Source of the DNA: Anaerolineae bacterium
GTDB lineage: Bacteria; Chloroflexota; Anaerolineae; Aggregatilineales; Aggregatilineaceae
Direction: 5' to 3'
NCBI GenBank assembly: GCA_023382715.1
Contig: JAHDWP010000008.1
Coordinates: 1 to 64,000, forward strand
DNA length: 64,000 nucleotides
Under the pieces are notes generated by a model. The model was not told where the DNA came from. It did no database searches and saw only the letters and a list, made by a program, of their open reading frames with translations. The translations under genes were made by a program, and so were the position numbers. Within the stretch, counting starts at the first letter, position 1. Each line of letters opens with the position of its first letter. Below, one piece after another: positions 16,652 to 25,409 of the stretch.

Positions 16652-17869
16652 CTATCCAGGCGCGCCGAGCCGGGCCAGCCCGCGCGCCGCCAGAACCGCA
16701 TAGAGCGACTCCGCCGGCGCGTGCTCCACGACAAATTCATACGCGCCGCGCGCACCTTCACCCTCTCCCTGTGCCTCCAGCACCATCCCAAAGTAATACC
16801 GGCTGCGCACGTCGCCAGGAGTCAGGCTAACCGCCGCGCTCAACTCTTCGTGCGCGCGCCCTGTTTCGCCGAGACGATACAGCGCCCACCCCAGACTCGC
16901 CCGCAGGAAAGCATTCTCCGGCGCGCGCCCACAGGCGGCTTCCAGAAACGCCAGCCCCTCGCCTTCCAGCCCAAACCCGGTGTCTGCATAGAATGCCGCC
17001 AGCAGCTCAGTCCACTGAACCTGCTCAGGTTCCAGCGCGACAGCAATGCGCAGCCACTGTTCGGCCTGCGCCAGGTCGCCCCCCTCGCGCAGCGTCAGGC
17101 CGAGTTCCGCCGCCAGCGCGGGGTTCTCCGGCGCAGCCCAGTATGCGCGCAGGAAGGCGGCATAAGCCGCCTCATGGTCACCAGCCAGCCGCCAATGCAG
17201 GCCGAGCAGGTAATTCACCTGCGGGTCGGTCGGCGCCATCGCCCGCGCGCGCTCAAGGCTGGGCAGCCCGTCCAGCCCCTGCTGGTCGAATGCATATCCC
17301 AGATAGGCCAGCGCCACAGGATTCGCCGCGCTCGCTTCCAGGGCGAGTTCCAGCGCGCGCTGCGCCAGCGCCCACTCGCCCGCCCCGCCCAGCGCGATCC
17401 CCAGCGCCGCCAGCGCCTCGCCCCGCCCGCGCGAGCCGTCTGGCAGCGCGTCGAGCACGCGCCGCGCCCGCCCGGCCAACGCCGGATCAGCCTCTGCCCG
17501 CAGCAGGTGTTGCGCCGCCTCCGGCTCGACCGGCGCCAGCAGCATCCCCAGCCGCAGGTGCGCGGCAGCGTCGTCGGGGGAAGCCGCCAGCAGCGCGCGC
17601 AGCGTGTCTTCGGCGGCGTCCCAATCATGCGCGGCAATCTGCGCGGCAGCTTGCCCATGCAGGCTGGTTGGATCGTCTGGCTGCGGAGTTGACCGGAACG
17701 TTGGTGCAGGGAGGGGTCTGGGAGCGCTCGCTACGGCGCGCGGCCAGGGAGAGACAAGGGGACTGCTGACGATGCCCACCAGCAACCCGATCAGCAGCGC
17801 GGACAGCCACCAGCGCACGGAGCCGCGCCTGGACCTTACACAGACCGATAAGCGATGCGCATCATGCAT
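16652..17869 (-). CDS. TPR-repeat protein with N-terminal membrane anchor
   Basis: 405 residues. A basic N-terminus and one hydrophobic segment (about 20-42) suggest a signal anchor. A Pro/Ser-rich linker follows, then tetratricopeptide-like helical repeats to the end (such as NPVALAYLGYAFDQQG, DPQVNYLLGLHWRLAGDHEA and NAFLRASLGWALYRLGETG). TPR arrays serve as protein-binding scaffolds; no specific partner is visible. The start overlaps the stop of the upstream receiver-domain gene by 8 nt, so the two are coupled and may act together. Confidence 0.7.
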   Translation of the reverse strand: MHDAHRLSVCVRSRRGSVRWWLSALLIGLLVGIVSSPLVSPWPRAVASAPRPLPAPTFRSTPQPDDPTSLHGQAAAQIAAHDWDAAEDTLRALLAASPDDAAAHLRLGMLLAPVEPEAAQHLLRAEADPALAGRARRVLDALPDGSRGRGEALAALGIALGGAGEWALAQRALELALEASAANPVALAYLGYAFDQQGLDGLPSLERARAMAPTDPQVNYLLGLHWRLAGDHEAAYAAFLRAYWAAPENPALAAELGLTLREGGDLAQAEQWLRIAVALEPEQVQWTELLAAFYADTGFGLEGEGLAFLEAACGRAPENAFLRASLGWALYRLGETGRAHEELSAAVSLTPGDVRSRYYFGMVLEAQGEGEGARGAYEFVVEHAPAESLYAVLAARGLARLGAPG

Positions 17870-18335
17870 GAAGCTGCAGGGCGCTCAGCACAGCCCGCCC
17901 GATCTCTTCCACCTTGAACGGCTTGATCAGGTAACCCTGCACGCCCTGGAGCTTGCCCATCAGCCGGTTGGCCGGGTCGCCATACGCCGTGATGACCAGA
18001 AAAGCCGGGTTCGCCCCGCCATGAGGCCGTTCGCGCATCTCTTCCAGCAGCCGCCACCCGGTGATGTCCGGCAGCGCGATGTCCAGCAGCACCAGGTTGG
18101 GTTTCTCACTGGCGTACAGTGCTAACCCCTGATGACCATCGGCTGCGTGCCAGACTTCGAACCCCATTCGCCCCAGGATCGTTCGCAAGATGGTGCCCAG
18201 CTCCAGGTCATCTTCAACGATCAGCACCCGGTGCCCTGGGTCAACCACCTGGGCAATGCTGCGCGGCTGGCCTTCGTCCTGTCCAGCCCAATCGTACAAG
18301 GGAACTCCTCCCGGCGAATCGGGGCGCTCGCTCAT
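17862..18335 (-). CDS. Stand-alone receiver-domain response regulator
   Basis: 157 residues. About 35 non-conserved N-terminal residues are followed by a single CheY-like receiver domain: VEDD acidic pair, VLLLDIALPD with phospho-acceptor Asp, VITAYGD threonine region and GYLIKPF lysine. No output domain follows. The RBS GGAGGAG precedes the ATG. No histidine kinase is nearby. It overlaps the TPR gene by 8 nt, so the TPR protein is a candidate partner. Confidence 0.85.
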   Translation of the reverse strand: MSERPDSPGGVPLYDWAGQDEGQPRSIAQVVDPGHRVLIVEDDLELGTILRTILGRMGFEVWHAADGHQGLALYASEKPNLVLLDIALPDITGWRLLEEMRERPHGGANPAFLVITAYGDPANRLMGKLQGVQGYLIKPFKVEEIGRAVLSALQLHA

Positions 18336-18398
18336 GTCGGCTCCTCCGGCCTGCTATGGCGACTCCTGCGCCTATTCGGCCTGCGCAGTTCGCGCGTC

Positions 18399-18407
18399 AT
18401 TATAGCA
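18399..18407 (-). promoter_or_regulatory. Extended -10 promoter of receiver-TPR operon
   Basis: Minus strand TGC directly before TATAAT (18399-18404) makes an extended -10. It lies 64 nt upstream of the receiver gene. The -35 region is poor, as is common for extended -10 promoters. Confidence 0.55.
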
Positions 18408-18452
18408 TAGGACGGCGCTGTCCACGCGGCGCACCACAGAGCGCACCGGCTC

Positions 18453-21194
18453 TCATTCCCGATCCTTCAGCCGCTTGTCCACCAGGCCCTCGAACGGGTC
18501 CGTGCCGGGCTTGACCAGCACATCGCGCGAGCGCCCGCCTGGCTTCTGCTCGCCGACAATGCCCAGCTCGTACAGCAGGTCCACGATTCGCGCCGCGCGC
18601 GGGTAGCCCAGCCCAAGCCGCCGCTGGATGAGCGAAGCCGAAGCCTCTCCCGCCTCGACGACCAGCGCGATAGCTTCCTCGAGCATCGGGTCCGTCTCGG
18701 CCAGCACTTCGCGGCGAGTCATGCCGCGCTCCCAGGGGCCAATCGTGATCGGCTCCAGTGCGCCCGCCGCGATCTGCTGTTCGTGCCACCCCCGCCAATG
18801 CTCGACGACTGCGCTCACTTCCTCATCAGACACGTAGCAGCCCTGGATACGCTGCGGCCCGGCGGCATCGGGCGCGAGGAACAGCATGTCGCCCCGGCCC
18901 ATGAGCATCTCGGCCCCGGAAGTGTCCAGGATCACGCGCGAGTCAATGCTCGACGCGACGGCGAACGAAATGCGCGCCGGGAAGTTCGCCTTGATCAGCC
19001 CGGTGATCACGTCCACGCTGGGCCGCTGCGTGGCGACCATCAGGTGCATCCCCACCGCTCGCGCCATCTGCGCCAGGCGGGTCAGCGCCCGCTCGGTCTC
19101 GTCGGGGCGCTGCATCATCAGGTCGCCGATCTCGTCAATGATGATCACGATATACGGCAGGGCTTCGCTGGCCCGTTTACGGCCAAGCCCCGCGTTGTAG
19201 ACGTGAATATTGCGCGCTGCTTCCTGCTCCAGCAGGCGATAGCGCCGATCCATCTCGCGGGTGGCCCAGCGCAACACGCCGATGATGCGATCCAGCTCGG
19301 TTTCCACCGGCCCCAACAGGTGCGGCAAGCCGTTGAAACGGCTTAACTCGACCATCTTGGGGTCAAGCAGCACCAGGCGCACCTGTTCCGGGGTGCTGTT
19401 CATCACCAGCGCCGTCGTCATCGCCGCCAACATGATAGACTTGCCCGAACCGGTTGTGCCGGCGATGAGCAAGTGCGGCATCGTGCCCAGGTCGGCGACG
19501 AACGCCGCGCCGGAGGTGTCGCGCCCCAATGGCAGCGCCAGGGGATGGTGGCGAACTCTGTAAAACACCTCAGACTCCAGCACCGGGCGCAGAGCAACAG
19601 TGCTGGGCTGGCGGTTCGGCACTTCCACACCGACATACGACTCGCCGGGCACCGGCGCCTGGATGCGCAACCGCCTGGCAGAGAGCGCCAGCGCCAGGTC
19701 GCCGTTGAGGTTGGTGATCTCGCTGACCCGCACGCGGTTGACGACTCGCTCGCCGTCCTCGGTCAACTGCTCGGTGAGCGGCGATACGGCGTACTGCGTG
19801 ACCGTCGGCCCCACCTTCACGTCAATCACTTCCGTCTCAACGTCGAACTCGAGCAGCGTGTGCCGGATGATGCGCACGTTGGTGTTGATCTCCTCAGCGG
19901 TCGGGATGTTCAGTTCCAGATCGCTCAGCAGGTCCAACGGTGGCAGATTCGCGTCGCGCTTGCCGACCTTCTTCACTTCGCGGAAGTCGTCCACCGTGAA
20001 AGTGCGCCCACCTTCCGGATCGGGCGACGCCCGGCGGATGCGCCCGCGCACGCCGTTACTGGGCGGCAACTCGCGCGGGACGACCGACTCGCGCCCGCCC
20101 GGCTCGCCCAGCGAGACCAGGCTGCGCCCATTCGCCGCGCCGAGCTTGCCGCGCGCCTGCGCAGCGATCTCCTGCCGCTCCGTATTCGTCGGGCGGGCCG
20201 CGTTGCGTCGCGAAGGCAGCGAGGCGCCTTCTTCCGCGCCGGAGATGTCAGCCGGCGCGCGCCCCAGAGACTCGACCTCGTTCGCGCGAGGGTTGCCCGG
20301 GTTATCTGCGCGCCCGTCCGGATCGTCCAGGCGCTTCAGGCCGCGCTCGAGCAGCGCGCGCACTCGCTGTGCCGCCAGCAGCACATGCTGCACCCGCAAC
20401 TGCAACAAGAAGATCACGCTGACAACCAGAGCGGTGATGAGAAGAAGCTCCATGAGCGCGCGGCCCATGCCCGTCAGCGACAACAGCTCCGTGAGCAGCC
20501 AGCCCAGGTACCCGCCCCCCTTGCCCTCGCTGGCCAGCACACGCGGCTCGGGGTCGTTCGCCAACACATGCAGCAGAGCCGCCAGCGCCGCGAACCCCAG
20601 CTCGAAGGCCAGGATGGCCCCCCACCCCACGCTGATCGTGCGGCTAAATTTGGACATCAGCACGACGATGCCCGCTGCCACCAGCCCCAGAGCAATCATA
20701 TAAGCAGCGTTGCCAGAAAGCTGGCGCAGGGCGCGCGCGAGCGCGATCGCCAGAGGTGCCTCAGAGGAAGTATTGAGCAGCGCGTTGAGCGTCACCACGC
20801 CCAGCACGATCAGCAACAGCGCGCCCAGTTCGTCAACCCGGGGGGGGAGTTTCTGCCTCAGGTCCTGCCAGAAAGCGCGATCGGTCGCCCTGGCGACGAC
20901 CTTGCCGGCGATCTGGCGCGCTTGCCGAAAGACGCTGGGCCGCTTCTGAATAGTAGGGCGCACTCGCGCCCGCCCCGTCGCAGACGGCTTGCTCTTGCGC
21001 GCCGGGGCCTGTTTGGCTGTTGGGCGCGGCGCCGGAGCCTTGTCCGCCTGCTTCCCCTGGGACCTGGCCGGCTGGCTCTTGCCCTGACGCGGCTTCTGTC
21101 CTTGCGACGCTTGCTTGCCAGCCTTGTCGCCGCCCGGCGTACCGCGCCGCTCAGAAGTAGAACGACCGCCAGCGGCGGCCCTCTGCCTGGCCAT
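18453..21194 (-). CDS. ftsK: DNA translocase FtsK/SpoIIIE
   Basis: 913 residues. Septum-linked motor that pumps chromosome DNA during division. Order: a long basic, Gln/Lys/Ala-rich N-terminus (1-110), four or five membrane helices to about 255, a linker, the FtsK alpha/beta motor with Walker A GTTGSGKS and Walker B IVIIIDEIGDL, and a C-terminal winged-helix gamma domain (SASLIQRRLGLGYPRAARIV). The ATG at 21194 has GAGGGGA upstream; GTG at 21212 is an alternative. It has its own promoter and faces away from rpe. Confidence 0.93.
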   Translation of the reverse strand: MARQRAAAGGRSTSERRGTPGGDKAGKQASQGQKPRQGKSQPARSQGKQADKAPAPRPTAKQAPARKSKPSATGRARVRPTIQKRPSVFRQARQIAGKVVARATDRAFWQDLRQKLPPRVDELGALLLIVLGVVTLNALLNTSSEAPLAIALARALRQLSGNAAYMIALGLVAAGIVVLMSKFSRTISVGWGAILAFELGFAALAALLHVLANDPEPRVLASEGKGGGYLGWLLTELLSLTGMGRALMELLLITALVVSVIFLLQLRVQHVLLAAQRVRALLERGLKRLDDPDGRADNPGNPRANEVESLGRAPADISGAEEGASLPSRRNAARPTNTERQEIAAQARGKLGAANGRSLVSLGEPGGRESVVPRELPPSNGVRGRIRRASPDPEGGRTFTVDDFREVKKVGKRDANLPPLDLLSDLELNIPTAEEINTNVRIIRHTLLEFDVETEVIDVKVGPTVTQYAVSPLTEQLTEDGERVVNRVRVSEITNLNGDLALALSARRLRIQAPVPGESYVGVEVPNRQPSTVALRPVLESEVFYRVRHHPLALPLGRDTSGAAFVADLGTMPHLLIAGTTGSGKSIMLAAMTTALVMNSTPEQVRLVLLDPKMVELSRFNGLPHLLGPVETELDRIIGVLRWATREMDRRYRLLEQEAARNIHVYNAGLGRKRASEALPYIVIIIDEIGDLMMQRPDETERALTRLAQMARAVGMHLMVATQRPSVDVITGLIKANFPARISFAVASSIDSRVILDTSGAEMLMGRGDMLFLAPDAAGPQRIQGCYVSDEEVSAVVEHWRGWHEQQIAAGALEPITIGPWERGMTRREVLAETDPMLEEAIALVVEAGEASASLIQRRLGLGYPRAARIVDLLYELGIVGEQKPGGRSRDVLVKPGTDPFEGLVDKRLKDRE

Positions 21195-21268
21195 CCGACT
21201 CGTTCCCCTCACCTGCCAGCGTTGAGCTGTCCACTGGCTGCAATCTGCCCCATCAGCTTCGTCACTTT

Positions 21269-21297
21269 ATTCTAGCACTGGTGTTCTAGCCCTGCAA
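21269..21297 (-). promoter_or_regulatory. Promoter of ftsK
   Basis: Minus strand TTGCAG (21292-21297), 17-nt spacer, TAGAAT (21269-21274), about 75 nt upstream of the ftsK start. Confidence 0.6.
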
Positions 21298-21331
21298 AGA
21301 GTGGCGTTGGTGCGCGTCGCCAAGCGCGTAC

Positions 21332-21360
21332 TGGTTTTTGCGCGCCATTTCAGTTAAGAT
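21332..21360 (+). promoter_or_regulatory. Candidate promoter of rpe
   Basis: TGGTTT (21332-21337), 17-nt spacer, TAAGAT (21355-21360), 30 nt before the rpe start. It is divergent from the ftsK promoter. Confidence 0.4.
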
Positions 21361-21390
21361 ACCCGGCGCACACGCTGCAAGGAGACCTTC

Positions 21391-22062
21391 GTGCCCAAGC
21401 CTGTACATATTGCGCCGTCCATCCTGGCGGCAGATTTCACGCGCCTGGGCGAGCAGATTGCCGACGCCCAGGCCGGCGGCGCCGACTCGATCCACGTGGA
21501 CATCATGGATGGCCGCTTCGTGCCCAATATTACCATGGGGCCGCTCATCGTGGCTGCCGTACGCCGCGCGACTTCGCTGCCGCTGGACGTGCACCTGATG
21601 ATCGTCGAGCCAGAACGGCACATCCCTGCTTTCGTCGAGGCCGGGGCCAGCAGCATCTCCGTTCACGTGGAAACGTGCCCGCATCTGTACCGCGTCGTCC
21701 AGCAGATCCGCGAGCTTGGCGCGAAGCCGGCGGTCGTGCTCAACCCGCATTCGCCCGCCGTGCTGATCCAGGAAGTCCTGCCAGAAGTGGACATGGTGCT
21801 GGTCATGACCGTCAACCCTGGCTTCGGCGGGCAGCGCTTCATCCCGCTGATGCTGCACAAGATCCGCCAGATTCGCGCCATGATCACCGAACTGGGCCGC
21901 TCGATTGACGTGCAGGTAGACGGCGGCATTGATAGGCAGACAGCGCCGCTCGTCGTGGCGCACGGCGCGAACGTGCTCGTCGCCGGGACTTCTATCTTCG
22001 GGGCCAGCGAGGGCATTCGCGAGGCCATCGCCGGCTTGCGCGCAGCGGCCAGCGTCGGGTGA
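21391..22062 (+). CDS. rpe: Ribulose-phosphate 3-epimerase
   Basis: 223 residues. Interconverts ribulose-5-phosphate and xylulose-5-phosphate in the pentose phosphate pathway. The TIM barrel carries APSILAADF, HVDIMDGRFVPN (metal His and catalytic Asp), LDVHLMI, VNPGFGGQ and QVDGGI, all intact. The start is GTG at 21391, preceded by AAGGAG. Length is normal. Confidence 0.96.
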   Translation: MPKPVHIAPSILAADFTRLGEQIADAQAGGADSIHVDIMDGRFVPNITMGPLIVAAVRRATSLPLDVHLMIVEPERHIPAFVEAGASSISVHVETCPHLYRVVQQIRELGAKPAVVLNPHSPAVLIQEVLPEVDMVLVMTVNPGFGGQRFIPLMLHKIRQIRAMITELGRSIDVQVDGGIDRQTAPLVVAHGANVLVAGTSIFGASEGIREAIAGLRAAASVG

Positions 22063-22071
22063 GATCAAACG

Positions 22072-22094
22072 AAAAAGCCAGCTTTTGCTGGCTT
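22072..22094 (-). terminator. Intrinsic terminator of rpmB
   Basis: AAGCCAGC (22075-22082) pairs with GCTGGCTT (22087-22094) across a TTTT loop. On the minus strand the stem is followed by TTTTTC. It lies between the convergent rpe and rpmB ends and could serve both. Confidence 0.8.
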
Positions 22095-22125
22095 CAGGTA
22101 ACGCTCGCAATGCAGCGAACGAGAC

Positions 22126-22323
22126 CTACTTCGTGCGGACTTTGGCATCCTTGCCCATCGTGCGAATGCACCTGGCGCATACGTACTTGCTCACCAGGCG
22201 GCCTTTCTCCATCACCTGTATCCGCTGGATATTGGGCCGGAACTGCCGTCTGGTCCTGCGGTTCGAGTGGCTGACATTGTGACCGAACTGTGGCCCTTTG
22301 CCACACACTTCACACTTTGCCAT
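22126..22323 (-). CDS. rpmB: 50S ribosomal protein L28
   Basis: 65 residues. Small large-subunit protein. CEVCGKGP near the N-terminus and CARC near the C-terminus make a four-cysteine zinc site, the C+ form of L28. The basic core [16 protein letters not shown] is typical. It is a single-gene unit with its own promoter and terminator, on the opposite strand to its neighbours. Confidence 0.96.
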   Translation of the reverse strand: MAKCEVCGKGPQFGHNVSHSNRRTRRQFRPNIQRIQVMEKGRLVSKYVCARCIRTMGKDAKVRTK

Positions 22324-22364
22324 TGGAATGCCTCATAGAAGGTCTGTTCAAACAAGCGGACGCC

Positions 22365-22393
22365 ATGCTACCATAGAGCCGAGCGCAATGCAA
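22365..22393 (-). promoter_or_regulatory. Promoter of rpmB
   Basis: Minus strand TTGCAT (22388-22393), 17-nt spacer, TAGCAT (22365-22370), about 42 nt before the rpmB start. Confidence 0.5.
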
Positions 22394-22425
22394 GGGCTAT
22401 CATGGATCTGTGACGGGACAAACGT

Positions 22426-22782
22426 ATGACCACCAACGAAACGCCTCGCGGCTCAATTGAGATCTCGCCCTCGGTGATTGCCACGCTCGCCAGCCACGCC
22501 GCCTTGCAGACGTATGGCGTGGTAGGCATGGCTTCCCCCAACCTGGCGTCCGACATCGCCGCGAGCCTCACCCGCGATCCCAATCGCGGCATTGCGGTAC
22601 GCCTGGACGGTGCCCATATCGTCATTGATGTGTACGTCATCATCACGCATGGCACCCGCATCGCCTCCGTCGCCAACAGCCTGATCAATAGCGTGCGCTA
22701 CGCTGTGGAACAGGCGACAGGCTTGTCGGTGGGCCAGGTCAATGTGCGCGTCCAGGGCTTGCGCGTCAGCAAAACAGAATGA
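22426..22782 (+). CDS. Asp23/Gls24-family protein
   Basis: 118 residues, all one Asp23/DUF322 domain (GSIEISPSVIATLASHAALQTYGVVG, then VIDVYVIITHGTRI and VNVRVQGLRV). The family associates with the membrane and envelope stress in Firmicutes. The pairing of an Asp23 gene directly before a DAK/FakA gene (7 nt here) is a recurrent neighbourhood, so a link to lipid metabolism or the envelope is likely but unproved. Confidence 0.88.
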   Translation: MTTNETPRGSIEISPSVIATLASHAALQTYGVVGMASPNLASDIAASLTRDPNRGIAVRLDGAHIVIDVYVIITHGTRIASVANSLINSVRYAVEQATGLSVGQVNVRVQGLRVSKTE

Positions 22783-22789
22783 GGGTGTA

Positions 22790-24496
22790 ATGACCGCCAA
22801 GGCACACAACGCAGCTCCCCCTCCCTCCGGGCCAACCGCCTGTGATGGTCAGGCTTTCAAGCGACTCGTGCAGGCAGGCCGCGACTGGCTTGACCGGCAT
22901 CATGCGCTGGTCAACCAGTTGAACGTGTTCCCCGTCCCGGATGGAGACACCGGCACAAATATGCTCATGACGATGCGCAACGCCGTCAAGGAAGTCGAGG
23001 CGAATCCCAGCGATCACATCGGGCAGGTCGCCGCCCAGATCGCGCACGGGGCCATGATGGGATCACGTGGCAATTCGGGCACCATCCTCTCCCAGTTGTG
23101 GCAGGGGTTCGCCCATGCGCTGCGCGATCACAAGTCGCTCACGCCGGAGCTGCTCGCCAGGGGCCTGCGCGAAGCGTCCGACACGGCCTATCGCGGCGTC
23201 ATCAAGCCGGTGGAAGGCACGATCCTCACCGTTGCCCGCGAGGCAGCAGAAGCCGCCCAGGAATCAGCGCGCGACACGCACGACCTGGTTGAAATTCTGC
23301 GCCGCGTGGTTCTGCGCGCCAAAGATGCGCTGGCGCGCACGCCGGAGATGCTGCCCATCCTGCAAAAAGCGGGCGTCGTGGACTCGGGGGGCAGCGGACT
23401 GGTGTACATCCTCGAAGGGATGCTGCTCTATCTGCAGGGGGAACAGATCGAGGTGGAAGAGATTATCGCAGCCGAAGCGCGCGACCTGGCAACAACCCTC
23501 GCACCCGAAGACGAGCTTGGCTATGGCTATGACGTGCAGTTCATCCTCAAAGGCGACGGCCTCGACGTGAACACCGTGCGCGCGGCCATTGACCAAATGG
23601 GCTGGTCAACGCTGGTCGTCGGCAGCCAGGACGCCATCAAAGTGCACGTCCACGTGCACGACCCCGGCATTCCGCTCAGCTATGCCGTCAGCCTGGGCGC
23701 GCTCAGCGACATCGTGGTCGAGAACATGCAGGAGCAATTCCAGGATTACGTGCGCGAGCGCGGAACCGCAGAACCGCCAGCGAAAGCCCAGCCAGCCGGT
23801 GCCCAGGCGGAAATCCCGCCTATCGAGCTTGACTCGGACGACATTGGCGTGGTCACTGTGGCCTCCGGCGAGGGCCTGGCCCGCGTCTTCCGCCAACTGG
23901 GAGCTGCCGGGCTGGTGATGGGCGGGCAGACCAATAACCCCAGCACCCAGGAGATTCTGGACGCGATCCAGCATGTGCCCACCGAGAAGATCATCCTGCT
24001 GCCCAACAACAAGAATATCATCCTGGCCGCCGAACAGGCCGCCCGCCTGGCCACAGACCAGACTGTCGTTGTCATCCCCACGCGCAGCATGCCCCAGGGC
24101 ATCAGCGCCCTGCTGCCCTACGATCCCAAAGGCGACCTGGAGACGGTGGCCGAGGCCATGCTCCAGGCGAAAGACAACGTCGTGACCGGCGAGATCACCA
24201 CCGCCACCCGCAGCGTTGAGCTTAACGGCGTCCAGGTCGCCAGCGGGCAGATCATCGGGCTGGTGGACGGAACGCTGGCCGTTGCCGGCGACAACCTCAG
24301 CTCTGTGCTGCGCTCGACGCTGGAGCAGATGTGTTCCCACACCTGCGAGCTGATCACGCTGTACTTCGGCAACGGCATCCGGGAAGCAGAGGCCCGCCAG
24401 GTGACCGACAGCCTGAGCGCCCTCTACCCCGATCAGGAATTTGAGGTAGTATACGGCGGCCAGGCGCACTATCACTACATCCTGAGCGCCGAATAG
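22790..24496 (+). CDS. fakA: Fatty acid kinase catalytic subunit FakA (DAK/YloV family)
   Basis: 568 residues. ATP-binding kinase that phosphorylates fatty acids presented by FakB, feeding phospholipid synthesis. The N-terminal DhaL-type domain has PVPDGDTGTNM (Mg/ATP-binding Asps) and GSRGNSGTILSQ. The middle and C-terminal YloV domains follow (DIGVVTVASGEGLARVF, LLPNNKNI). The start is ATG at 22790 after GAGGGTG; the frame is open upstream but overlaps asp23. Two DegV/FakB genes follow directly, so a complete Fak system is encoded. Confidence 0.9.
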   Translation: MTAKAHNAAPPPSGPTACDGQAFKRLVQAGRDWLDRHHALVNQLNVFPVPDGDTGTNMLMTMRNAVKEVEANPSDHIGQVAAQIAHGAMMGSRGNSGTILSQLWQGFAHALRDHKSLTPELLARGLREASDTAYRGVIKPVEGTILTVAREAAEAAQESARDTHDLVEILRRVVLRAKDALARTPEMLPILQKAGVVDSGGSGLVYILEGMLLYLQGEQIEVEEIIAAEARDLATTLAPEDELGYGYDVQFILKGDGLDVNTVRAAIDQMGWSTLVVGSQDAIKVHVHVHDPGIPLSYAVSLGALSDIVVENMQEQFQDYVRERGTAEPPAKAQPAGAQAEIPPIELDSDDIGVVTVASGEGLARVFRQLGAAGLVMGGQTNNPSTQEILDAIQHVPTEKIILLPNNKNIILAAEQAARLATDQTVVVIPTRSMPQGISALLPYDPKGDLETVAEAMLQAKDNVVTGEITTATRSVELNGVQVASGQIIGLVDGTLAVAGDNLSSVLRSTLEQMCSHTCELITLYFGNGIREAEARQVTDSLSALYPDQEFEVVYGGQAHYHYILSAE

Positions 24497-24536
24497 CTCC
24501 GGCCTGGGTCGCCCGTGTCGTAGGGAGACAGAATCG

Positions 24537-25409
24537 TTGGGCAGAGTGCGAATCGTCACCGACAGCACGGCGCAGTTCCTCGACCCGGCCAGTGTGGAGC
24601 GCCTGGGGATCGAGGTGGTCCCGCTATCCATCAGCCTGGGCACGCGCGTCTATCGCGAAGGGCAGGATATTGATCCGGCGACCTTCCTGCGCCTGGCCCA
24701 GCAGAACGACATTCCCGCCCGGCTCATCGCGCCCAGCCCGGAAGACTTCGCGACGGTCTTCCGCCGCCTCAATCAGGAGACCGACCAGGTCGTGGCCCTG
24801 CTCATGTCGCGCCAGCTCAGCCAGACCTGGGAGAACGCTCTGCGCGCCAGCAAGACGCTACTCGGTCGCTGCGAGATCGTGCCTCTGGACTCGATGACAC
24901 TCTCGGTGGGCCTCGCTCTGCTGGTCGAAAGAGCGGCGCAGGCAGCCCAGAGCGGCGCATCTCTGGACGAGATAGTCCACCAGGTTCGGTCGCAGTCGCC
25001 GCAGGTCTACTCGGTCTTCTACGTCAGCGGGCTTACCTACCTGCGCCACACCGGTCTGCTCAGCGAAGCGCAGACCGTCCTGGGCACGCTGCTGGACATC
25101 AAACCCTTCCTCACCATCGAGGAAGGGAAGCTGATCCCGATGGAAAAGGTGCGCACCCAGGTTCAGGCCATTGACAAGATCGTGGAGTTCGTGGCGGAGT
25201 TCTCCGCCCTGGAACAGTTGATCATCCTGCACAGCGCGCCCCACCCCACCGAGCGCACGCGCCTGCTGATCGAGCGCCTGGCGACCGAGTTCCCCGGATG
25301 CTCGTTCCCGCTGGTCATGTATCAGCCCAGCCTCGCCGCGCTGATCGGGCCGGACGGCGTTGGGGTGGTCGTCTACGAAGACCCGGACGCAGAGGATAGC
25401 CTGTCATGA
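24537..25409 (+). CDS. DegV-family fatty-acid-binding protein (FakB-like), copy 1
   Basis: 290 residues. DegV proteins cradle a fatty acid and hand its carboxylate to FakA. The N-terminal IVTDSTAQF and SISLG regions, a central LIAPSPEDF, and YVSGLTYLRHTG then LLDIKPFLTIEEGKL in the C-terminal domain are characteristic. The start is TTG at 24537, with AGGGAGA upstream. It overlaps copy 2 by 4 nt (ATGA). The chain type bound cannot be read from sequence. Confidence 0.88.
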   Translation: MGRVRIVTDSTAQFLDPASVERLGIEVVPLSISLGTRVYREGQDIDPATFLRLAQQNDIPARLIAPSPEDFATVFRRLNQETDQVVALLMSRQLSQTWENALRASKTLLGRCEIVPLDSMTLSVGLALLVERAAQAAQSGASLDEIVHQVRSQSPQVYSVFYVSGLTYLRHTGLLSEAQTVLGTLLDIKPFLTIEEGKLIPMEKVRTQVQAIDKIVEFVAEFSALEQLIILHSAPHPTERTRLLIERLATEFPGCSFPLVMYQPSLAALIGPDGVGVVVYEDPDAEDSLS

